From Candidatus Omnitrophota bacterium (GTDB lineage: Bacteria > Omnitrophota > Gorgyraeia > Aquiviventales > Aquiviventaceae), in NCBI GenBank assembly GCA_023247155.1, contig JAHFGZ010000017.1, positions 5,021 to 19,344 of the forward strand: a stretch of DNA of 14,324 bases. The letters run 5' to 3'. The position numbers were made by a program, and so were the translations under genes. The notes beneath the pieces are model-generated. The model was not told the DNA's origin. It was given only the letters and a program-made list of their open reading frames with translations, and made no database searches. Shown here one piece after another: positions 6,052 through 11,763 of this stretch; position 1 is the stretch's first letter, and each line of letters begins with the position of its first letter.

Positions 6052-6279
6052 ATGCTCTTGTTCCGCATGCTCGTCGTCGCCCTCCGCCTCGCGTGGCCGT
6101 ACCTCCTGGCACCGTGGCGCTCGCCGCTCCTGCGCTGGCGGGTCGCGACCTACGGCCTCTTGGACGCGCACGGCCGAGCGCTCCATGCGGAAGACGTCAC
6201 CCCGGCCGACCTGCTGCGCTTCGCCCTCCGCCACCGCGCCGCGCTGCTGCGGTTCCTGCGGTGGGCGGCTTCCCTCTGA
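6052..6279 (+). CDS. Small Arg/Leu-rich protein of unknown function
   Basis: Predicted 75-residue protein. The first 20 or so residues are hydrophobic (MLLFRMLVVALRLAWPYLLAP), followed by an Arg/Trp stretch, a polar middle (YGLLDAHGRALHAEDVTPADLL) and a Leu/Arg/Trp-rich C-terminal helix. This could be a peripheral or single-pass membrane protein. It begins eight bases after the tpx stop and has no clear Shine-Dalgarno. The tidy domain-like pattern and tight spacing favour a real gene, but in DNA this rich in G+C an open frame of this size is weak evidence. I recognise no named family. Confidence 0.5.
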   Translation: MLLFRMLVVALRLAWPYLLAPWRSPLLRWRVATYGLLDAHGRALHAEDVTPADLLRFALRHRAALLRFLRWAASL

Positions 6280-6284
6280 CCCGC

Positions 6285-6320
6285 AGCCAATTTGTCGTTG
6301 GCTTCCCCCTCAGGTATACT
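6285..6320 (+). promoter_or_regulatory. Promoter of the hybrid kinase gene with a dyad around the -35
   Basis: TTGTCG (6292-6297), a 17-base spacer and TATACT (6315-6320). Expected start is near 6327, giving a leader of about 30 nt before the ATG at 6358. AGCCAA (6285-6290) and TTGGCT (6298-6303) form a perfect six-base dyad that brackets the -35 and may be an operator. No T-run follows, so it is not an obvious terminator for the upstream gene. Confidence 0.5.
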
Positions 6321-6357
6321 TGCGTTAATAGTGGCTGTGAACGCCGCTTAACACCTG

Positions 6358-8298
6358 ATGGAGAAACTCAACCCGAACCCGCAACGGCCAAACGAAGCGC
6401 ACCCGCTCATGGTCCTCCTCATCGAGGATGCGGCCGCGGACACGCAGCTCCTGCGGGAGGCGCTCGCGGGCCAACCCGGCTTGCCGGTTGAGCTGCTCCA
6501 TGCCGATCGGCTCTCGACCGGCCTGCAGCGCCTGAACGAGGGCGGGGTGGACGTGGTCCTGCTGGACCTCGTCCTGCCCGACAGCCAGGGGCTGGAGACG
6601 CTGATCAAGATCCGGCATCATGCCCCGCGGGTGCCGGTCGTCGTCCTGACCGCGTCGGACGACGAAGCGGTCGCCGTCCAGGCGCTGCAGCACGGGGCTC
6701 AAGATTACCTGGTCAAGGCCTCGGTCCAGACCTCCCGCGATCTCCTGGCCCGGTCCATCCGCTATGCCATCGAACGGCACCGGGTGGAGCGCCTGAAGGA
6801 CGAATTCGTCAACACCGTCTCCCATGAGCTGCGGACCCCCCTCTCGACCATCCAGGAGTTCACCGGGATCCTGTTCGACCAGATTTCCGGCCCGCTGACG
6901 AACGAGCAGCGGGAGTACCTGGCGATCATCCGGTCCAACATCGAGCGGCTCACGCGGATGATCGACAACCTGCTCGACATGGCGAGGATCGACGCCGGCC
7001 ATGCGGTGCTCAAGAAAGCGGTCACGGAGGCGGCGCCATTCGTGCAGCAGACGGTCCAGTCCATGCGCCCGCTCGCCAAGAACAAAGGCGTCGAGCTTGA
7101 GGTGCGGGTGCCGGACGAGCTGCCGCCGCTCTACGCCGACGCCGACAAGGTGACCCAGGTGCTCGTCAACCTTCTCAGCAACGCCATCAAGTTCACCCAG
7201 GGCCCGGGCCGCGTGACCGTCACCGTCTCGGAGGGGGCCAGCGACCTCGCCTTCAGCGTCGCGGATACCGGCGTCGGCATCGCGGAGGGCGACGTGCCCA
7301 AGCTCTTCGAGAAGTTCTCCCGCGTCCAGCACGCCTCTGGCGACGAGGGGACCCGGGGGACGGGGCTGGGCCTGGCGATCAGCAAGCGGCTGGTCGAGCT
7401 CCACGGCGGCCTGATCGGGGTGACGAGCCGCCTCGGCCAGGGCAGCACGTTCACCTTCACGCTCCCCAAGTACCACGAGACCGAGTTGTTCCACGAGCTG
7501 TTCCAGGCCGGGATCGAGAAGGCCAAGCAGCGGCAGGGCCGGTTTTCCATCGTGGTGCTCTCGGTGCAGAACTTCCAGGAGCTCAAGGCGCGCCACGGCG
7601 TGGCCGAGACCGCCCGCCTCCTCAACGAAGTGGAGGCGGTGCTCCGGGGAACGGTCCGCCGCCGGGACGGGGGCGACCTCGTCCTGCGGTGGCGCCGGGG
7701 CGAGATGGTGGTCGTCCTCGCCGAGGCCGACCAGCACGGGGCGCAGGCGATGGCCCAACGCGTCAGGCGGGTGCTCGAGCAGCGGTCGTTCACCATTGGT
7801 TCGGAGACGCTTCACCTGCCGTTCCTCGTGGTCACCGCCACCTACCCGGAGGAAGGGACGACGGAGCTGGAGCTGCTCCGGCTCACCGAGCGGCGGCTGC
7901 AGCAGCCTGCCCAGGTCAAGGGCCGCATCCTGGTCGTCGATGACGAGCCGAAGATCCGCAAGCTCCTCCGGCAGGCGCTGGAGCTCCAAGACTACGATGT
8001 CTTCACCGCCGCCAGCGGCCCCGATGCGCTGGAGCAGCTGCGCCGGCAGCCGGTGGACCTGGTGCTCCTCGACCTCATGATGCCGGTCATGGACGGCTAC
8101 GAGGTCTACCACCTCCTGAAGGAGAACCCGAAGACCAAGGAGATCCCCGTCATCATCGTCACCGCCAAGGGGGAGCGCAAGGACCGGCAGCTCGGGATCA
8201 ACGGGGCCGCCTACAACTACATCGCAAAGCCCTTCGAGATCGACTCGCTGTTGGCGAAGGTCCGCGAGGTGTTGGTGCAGCAGCTCGTGAAGCCGTGA
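6358..8298 (+). CDS. Hybrid histidine kinase: REC-HisKA-HATPase-degenerate GGDEF-REC
   Basis: 646-residue cytoplasmic signalling protein without membrane segments. Order: N-terminal receiver (about 17-135; Asp24, phosphoacceptor Asp70, Thr98, Lys120); HisKA with His156 in VSHELRTPLS; HATPase with N box NLLSNAIKF (271-279), DTGVGI (303-308) and GTGLGLA (335-341 region); a GGDEF-fold domain (about 395-515) whose signature is RWRRGEM where RYGGDEF is expected, so it should not make cyclic-di-GMP; and a C-terminal receiver (about 523-640; Asp528/Asp529, Asp572, Thr602, Lys624). The input signal probably reaches it by phosphorylation of the first receiver. The start at 6358 is the first ATG after the promoter; a second in-frame ATG at 6409 would remove a non-conserved 17-residue tail. 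Followed after 13 bases by a single-domain response regulator. Confidence 0.94.
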   Translation: MEKLNPNPQRPNEAHPLMVLLIEDAAADTQLLREALAGQPGLPVELLHADRLSTGLQRLNEGGVDVVLLDLVLPDSQGLETLIKIRHHAPRVPVVVLTASDDEAVAVQALQHGAQDYLVKASVQTSRDLLARSIRYAIERHRVERLKDEFVNTVSHELRTPLSTIQEFTGILFDQISGPLTNEQREYLAIIRSNIERLTRMIDNLLDMARIDAGHAVLKKAVTEAAPFVQQTVQSMRPLAKNKGVELEVRVPDELPPLYADADKVTQVLVNLLSNAIKFTQGPGRVTVTVSEGASDLAFSVADTGVGIAEGDVPKLFEKFSRVQHASGDEGTRGTGLGLAISKRLVELHGGLIGVTSRLGQGSTFTFTLPKYHETELFHELFQAGIEKAKQRQGRFSIVVLSVQNFQELKARHGVAETARLLNEVEAVLRGTVRRRDGGDLVLRWRRGEMVVVLAEADQHGAQAMAQRVRRVLEQRSFTIGSETLHLPFLVVTATYPEEGTTELELLRLTERRLQQPAQVKGRILVVDDEPKIRKLLRQALELQDYDVFTAASGPDALEQLRRQPVDLVLLDLMMPVMDGYEVYHLLKENPKTKEIPVIIVTAKGERKDRQLGINGAAYNYIAKPFEIDSLLAKVREVLVQQLVKP

Positions 8299-8303
8299 GG
8301 AGG
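8297..8303 (+). promoter_or_regulatory. Shine-Dalgarno of the single-domain response regulator
   Basis: GAGGAGG eight bases before the ATG at 8312. It overlaps the kinase TGA stop (8296-8298), pointing to translational coupling. It supports 8312 over the out-of-frame ATG at 8304. Confidence 0.7.
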
Positions 8304-8311
8304 ATGCGCGG

Positions 8312-8713
8312 ATGGCGGAGGCCCGGAAGATCCTGGTCGTGGACGACGAGCAGCAGCTGGCCCTGGCGGTGAAGATCCGCCTGCAGTCCCGCGGGTATCA
8401 GGTCTCGACCGTCAATGACGGCCAGCAGGCGCTGGCGGCGATCGAAGCCGAGCAGCCCGACCTCGTGCTCCTCGACGTGTTGATGCCGGTCATGGACGGC
8501 TACTCCTGCATGCGGGAGATCAACACCCGGTATGGCCGGGGCAAGATCCCCATCATCATCCTGACCGCCCGCGACCGCATGAAGGACCTGTTCGACCTGG
8601 AGGGAATTGCGGACTACATCGTCAAGCCCTTCGACCACGAAGACCTGCTGACCCGCATCGAGCGGGCCCTCCAGCAGCGGGACGCCGAGCGCAAGACCCC
8701 GCCTCCCGCCTGA
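8312..8713 (+). CDS. Single-domain response regulator (CheY-like receiver)
   Basis: 133-residue receiver with no output domain. The acidic pair Asp11/Asp12, phosphoacceptor Asp55 in VLLDVLMP, Thr85 in IILTAR and Lys105 in IVKPF are all present, so it should be phosphorylated normally. The tail after about residue 123 is short, charged and Pro-rich. It is translationally coupled to the hybrid kinase and is likely its phosphotransfer partner, either as output by protein-protein contact or as a phosphate sink. It resembles the kinase's own C-terminal receiver (shared LMPVMDGY), suggesting duplication. The downstream target is unknown. Confidence 0.95.
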   Translation: MAEARKILVVDDEQQLALAVKIRLQSRGYQVSTVNDGQQALAAIEAEQPDLVLLDVLMPVMDGYSCMREINTRYGRGKIPIIILTARDRMKDLFDLEGIADYIVKPFDHEDLLTRIERALQQRDAERKTPPPA

Positions 8714-8728
8714 GTTCCCTCCCGCGGA

Positions 8729-8757
8729 TTGCAAAATCGGGCGCTCCCTTCTACAAT
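8729..8757 (+). promoter_or_regulatory. Sigma70-like promoter of the radical SAM gene
   Basis: TTGCAA (8729-8734), a 17-base spacer and TACAAT (8752-8757). The expected start near 8764 leaves only about seven bases before the ATG at 8771, with no Shine-Dalgarno. Confidence 0.6.
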
Positions 8758-8770
8758 AGTAGTTCGACCC

Positions 8771-9538
8771 ATGCCGGACACCATCCCCCTGCAGGACGCA
8801 ACCGTCTACGGTCCCATCCCGTCGCGGCGCCTCGGCTGGTCGCTGGGCATCAACATCCTCCCGCTCAGCCACAAGGTCTGTTCGTCGAACTGCGTCTACT
8901 GCCAGTACGGGTGGACCCTGCCTGGCGGCTCGTCGGAGCGGCTCAAGCGGGCCCCCCAGCTCCTCGAGGAGATCGCGGCGGCCTTCCAACGCTGCGTGGA
9001 GGAGCGGACCCCGGTGGACTGCATCACCCTGGCCGGGAACGGCGAGCCGACCCTCCATCCGGACCTGGAGGAGCTGGTCGCCGGGATCAAGCGGCTGCGG
9101 GATGCGCACTTTCCCCGCGCCGCCGTCGGCATCCTCAGCGATGCGACCCAGCTCGACCGGCCGCATGTCCGCGCGGCGCTTTCGCTCCTCGATGCGCGCT
9201 ACATGAAGTTCGACGCCGCCGACGAGGCGACCTGGCGGCGCATCAACCAGCCGCTCGGGCGCACGGACTTCCAGGCCATGGTGGCGGCGCTGCGCGCGCT
9301 GCCCGACATCGTGCTGCAGAGCCTGTTCATGCAGGGCGCCTACGACAACACCGGGGAGCCCCACGTCCGGGCCTGGGTCGAGGCGGTCGGCTCCATCCGG
9401 CCGCGGTCGGTGCAGGTCTACACCGTGGATCGGGGGACCGCCGCGCCGGGCATCACCGAGGTGCCGCGCCCGACGCTCCAGGCCATCGCGGATCGGCTGA
9501 CCGCCGCGACCGGCATCCCCGCCGAGGTCTACGAATGA
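8771..9538 (+). CDS. Radical SAM protein of the wyosine-synthase-like family (COG0731-type)
   Basis: 255-residue radical SAM enzyme. It opens with YGPIPSRRLGWSLGINILP, the signature of this family, followed by the [4Fe-4S] motif Cys37-x3-Cys41-x2-Cys44 (CSSNCVYCQYG) and the SAM-binding AGNGEPTLHPDL (85-96). Bacterial members are mostly uncharacterised; the archaeal relative TYW1 makes the tricyclic base of tRNA-Phe, but this protein is shorter and should not be assumed to do so. The ATG at 8771 is chosen because it lies directly after the promoter and starts next to the conserved block; an upstream in-frame ATG at 8729 would fall in the -35 box. A large hairpin and the second aldo/keto reductase follow. 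Confidence 0.9.
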   Translation: MPDTIPLQDATVYGPIPSRRLGWSLGINILPLSHKVCSSNCVYCQYGWTLPGGSSERLKRAPQLLEEIAAAFQRCVEERTPVDCITLAGNGEPTLHPDLEELVAGIKRLRDAHFPRAAVGILSDATQLDRPHVRAALSLLDARYMKFDAADEATWRRINQPLGRTDFQAMVAALRALPDIVLQSLFMQGAYDNTGEPHVRAWVEAVGSIRPRSVQVYTVDRGTAAPGITEVPRPTLQAIADRLTAATGIPAEVYE

Positions 9539-9541
9539 GGA

Positions 9542-9593
9542 GTCCGGTTCCCTCTTTCCTATCGCGGGGACTGTGGGAAACAGGGAACCGGAC
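9542..9593. repeat. Long intergenic hairpin between the radical SAM and aldo/keto reductase genes
   Basis: GTCCGGTTCCCT (9542-9553) and AGGGAACCGGAC (9582-9593) are perfect inverted copies. Inside them TTTCC (9555-9559) pairs with GGAAA (9576-9580), so the stem reaches about 20 base pairs with one mismatch and one G-U, and a loop of about 12. No T-run follows, so it looks more like a REP/mini-inverted-repeat element or processing hairpin than an intrinsic terminator. Confidence 0.75.
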
Positions 9594-9605
9594 CCGGGAC
9601 TAGTG

Positions 9606-10619
9606 ATGAAATCTCGACGCATCGGCGCGACGGACGTGAGCGTCTCCGAGATCGGCTTCGGGGTGTGGACCGTCTCGACCACGTGGTGGGGGATCACGGA
9701 TGAGGCGGTGGGCATCCGGCTGCTCCGGCAGGCCTGCGACCTGGGGATCACCTTCTTCGACACGGCGGACACCTACGGCAACGGCCTGGGCGAGACGATC
9801 CTCGCCAAGGCGCTGGGCGAGCGCCGCGACCGGATCACCATCGGCACGAAGTTCGGCTACGATTTCTACCACCACTCTACCCGCCGCGGCCACGAGGAGC
9901 TGCCCCACGACTGGCGGCCGGAGTACGTCCGCTTCGCCCTCGAGGAGAGCCTGAGGCGGCTGCAGACGGACCGCATCGACCTCTACCAGCTCCACAACCC
10001 GCGCCTTCCCGCGATGCAGCGCGACGACCTGTTCGCGACGCTGGACGCGCTGAAGCAAGAGGGCAAGATCCGCGCCTACGGGCCGGCCCTGGGCCCGGCG
10101 ATCGCCGAGCGGCAAATCGACGAGGGCGCCTATGCCATCGAGCGCCGGCGCGCGGATCTCGTCTACATCATCTACAACCTCCTGGAGCAGAGGCTCGGCC
10201 AGGCGCTCTTTCCCCTCGGCCGGGCGGCCGGGACGAGCTTCCTCGTGCGCGTCCCGCACGCCTCGGGGCTGCTCGACGGCACGGTCAAGCCGGAGACGGT
10301 GTTCGCCGAGAGCGACCATCGCTTCCACCGCGTCTCCACCGAGGACCGCAAGCGCCAGTGGCAGGTCAACGGCCTGACGAAGGCCCGGCAGCTCGGCTTC
10401 CTCTGGGAGGGGCGGGGCCGGACGCTGGCTCAAGCGGCGCTCCAGTACGTCCTCGCCGAGTCCGCGGTCGCCTCCGTGCTCCCGAACATCTATAGCGAGC
10501 AGGCGCTGCGCGAGTTCGCATCCGCGTCCGATCTCCCCGCGCTCACCGAGGAAGACCTCGCGCGCGTCAACCGGCTCTACGCCGAGTCGTTCGGCCTCGA
10601 GGCCCCGGTGGGGGGATGA
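9606..10619 (+). CDS. Aldo/keto reductase, full length
   Basis: 337-residue NAD(P)H-dependent oxidoreductase of the general aldo/keto reductase fold. It starts with the typical RRIGATDVSVSEIGFGVWTVS and has an intact tetrad: Asp52 and Tyr57 in FFDTADTYGNG, Lys82 in GTKFGYDF and His130 in YQLHNPR. A YNLLEQRL segment and the C-terminal SAVASVLPNIYSEQALREF cofactor region complete the fold. The substrate is not predictable. The start at 9606 gives the standard N-terminus; an in-frame ATG at 9573 would lie in the arm of the upstream hairpin. No good Shine-Dalgarno. It is not a recent duplicate of the left-edge reductase: the two share only family motifs. A structured repeat separates it from the siroheme decarboxylase gene. 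Confidence 0.94.
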   Translation: MKSRRIGATDVSVSEIGFGVWTVSTTWWGITDEAVGIRLLRQACDLGITFFDTADTYGNGLGETILAKALGERRDRITIGTKFGYDFYHHSTRRGHEELPHDWRPEYVRFALEESLRRLQTDRIDLYQLHNPRLPAMQRDDLFATLDALKQEGKIRAYGPALGPAIAERQIDEGAYAIERRRADLVYIIYNLLEQRLGQALFPLGRAAGTSFLVRVPHASGLLDGTVKPETVFAESDHRFHRVSTEDRKRQWQVNGLTKARQLGFLWEGRGRTLAQAALQYVLAESAVASVLPNIYSEQALREFASASDLPALTEEDLARVNRLYAESFGLEAPVGG

Positions 10620-10622
10620 CCC

Positions 10623-10689
10623 GTTCGACGCGTCCCGCTGTCGGCGGGACTGGCTCAGGGTCATGGTGAGCGAGTGAAACGAGTCGAAC
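10623..10689. repeat. Structured intergenic repeat with nested stems
   Basis: An outer pair GTTCGAC (10623-10629) / GTCGAAC (10683-10689) encloses a strong hairpin GTCCCGC (10632-10638) / GCGGGAC (10644-10650) with a five-base loop, and a weaker one GCTCA (10653-10657) / TGAGC (10667-10671). The overall text (CTCAGGGTCATGGTGAGC then GAGTCGAACC) resembles a class of dispersed intergenic repeats I remember from environmental genomes. It ends one base before the ATG of the siroheme decarboxylase gene. Confidence 0.65.
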
Positions 10690-10690
10690 C

Positions 10691-11746
10691 ATGAGCGCGG
10701 CGACGCAGACCTTCGACGACGTCGACAGGGCGCTGCTGACGGAGGTCCAGAAGCGGTTTCCGGTCGACCACCGGCCGTTCCTGGTCCTCGGCGAGAAGCT
10801 GGGCATCTCCGAGCAAACGTGCATCGAGCGCATCGCCCGCCTGAAAGCCGACGAGGTGATCCGGCAGCTCTCCGCCATCTTCGATACGCGCGCGCTGGGC
10901 TACCAGAGCACGCTGGCCGCGATGAAGGTCGACCCGGCGCGGGTGGACGAGGCGGCCGAAGTGATCAGCGCCCACCCCGGCGTCTCCCACAACTACAAGC
11001 GCAACGACCCGTTCAACATCTGGTTCACGGTGGCGGTCCCGCCGAGCGATTCGCTGGAACAGGTCATCCAGATCCTCCACACGCTGGCCAAGGCGGAGGA
11101 GACCATCATCCTCCCCACCCTGCGGCTCTACAAGATCGGGGTGAAGCTCGACCTCACCGGCGGGGAGACGTCGCTGGAGAGCCCGGAGGAGATCTACAAC
11201 GAGCAGCGCCGGATGAGCGCCAAGCCCCCGCTCACCGAGCAGGACATCCGGTTCATCCGGGTCATGCAGGAGGACCTCCCCATCCTCGAGCTGCCCTATG
11301 CGGTGTGGGCCGAGCAGGCGGAGACCACGGAGGAGGAGCTGTTCGCCTGGGCCAGGAAGATGGAGCACCTGGGCTACCTGCGGCGGTTCGCGGCCATCCT
11401 GCACCACCGCAACGCCGGGTTCAAGGCGAACGCGATGGTCGTCTGGCAGGTGCCGCAGGAGCAGGTGGACGCCTGCGGCGAGCAGATGGCGCTCTTCAGG
11501 GAAGTGAGCCACTGCTACCGGCGCCCGGTCTATCCCCATTGGCCCTATCCCCTGTTCACGATGATCCACGCCGAGACCCACGCCGCCTGCATGGAGGTGG
11601 TCCGCCGGATCGAGGAGCGCATCGGCCGGTTCCCGCACAAGAGCCTCTTCAGCACCAAGGAGTACAAAAAAGTCCGCGTGAAGTACTTCACCCCCGCGCT
11701 CGACGCCTGGTGGGGCGAGGTCGGCAGCAAGGTCCACCCTCTCTGA
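10691..11746 (+). CDS. ahbAB: Fused siroheme decarboxylase (AhbA-AhbB / NirDL type)
   Basis: 351-residue protein made of two homologous halves. These remove two acetate carboxyls from siroheme to give 12,18-didecarboxysiroheme, the entry step to alternative heme (Ahb) or heme d1 synthesis. N half (about 9-165): AsnC-like winged helix (HRPFLVLGEKLGISEQTCIERI), then VSHNYKRNDPFNIWFTVAV (98-116). C half (about 178-340): LPYAVWAEQAETTEEEL, then RRFAAILHHRNAGFKANAMV (231-250), VSHCYRRPVYPHWPYPLFTM (272-291) and GRFPHKSLFSTKEYKKVRVKYF. Both halves keep the family's core motifs, so it should be self-sufficient. Databases often call such proteins AsnC regulators; the motifs argue against that. It starts at the ATG just after a structured repeat and has no Shine-Dalgarno. 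The siroheme reductase follows after 17 bases. AhbC/AhbD or NirJ are not in the window. Confidence 0.9.
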   Translation: MSAATQTFDDVDRALLTEVQKRFPVDHRPFLVLGEKLGISEQTCIERIARLKADEVIRQLSAIFDTRALGYQSTLAAMKVDPARVDEAAEVISAHPGVSHNYKRNDPFNIWFTVAVPPSDSLEQVIQILHTLAKAEETIILPTLRLYKIGVKLDLTGGETSLESPEEIYNEQRRMSAKPPLTEQDIRFIRVMQEDLPILELPYAVWAEQAETTEEELFAWARKMEHLGYLRRFAAILHHRNAGFKANAMVVWQVPQEQVDACGEQMALFREVSHCYRRPVYPHWPYPLFTMIHAETHAACMEVVRRIEERIGRFPHKSLFSTKEYKKVRVKYFTPALDAWWGEVGSKVHPL

Positions 11747-11763
11747 GAGGCTGATGGTGTCCC

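Noticed and set aside
8771..9538. True tRNA-wyosine synthase TYW1
   Set aside because: Too short, bacterial and missing the features expected around the second cluster of TYW1; only the broad radical SAM family call is supported.
10623..10689. tRNA-like or tRNA gene because of the cloverleaf-like fold and GTTCGA text
   Set aside because: No acceptor stem of seven pairs with a correctly placed anticodon arm and T arm can be drawn; the parts match a dispersed repeat better.
10691..11746. AsnC/Lrp-type transcription regulator
   Set aside because: The winged-helix part invites this label, but the two-fold repeat and the FNIWFT, HHRNAGFKAN and SHCYRRP-type motifs are those of siroheme decarboxylases.
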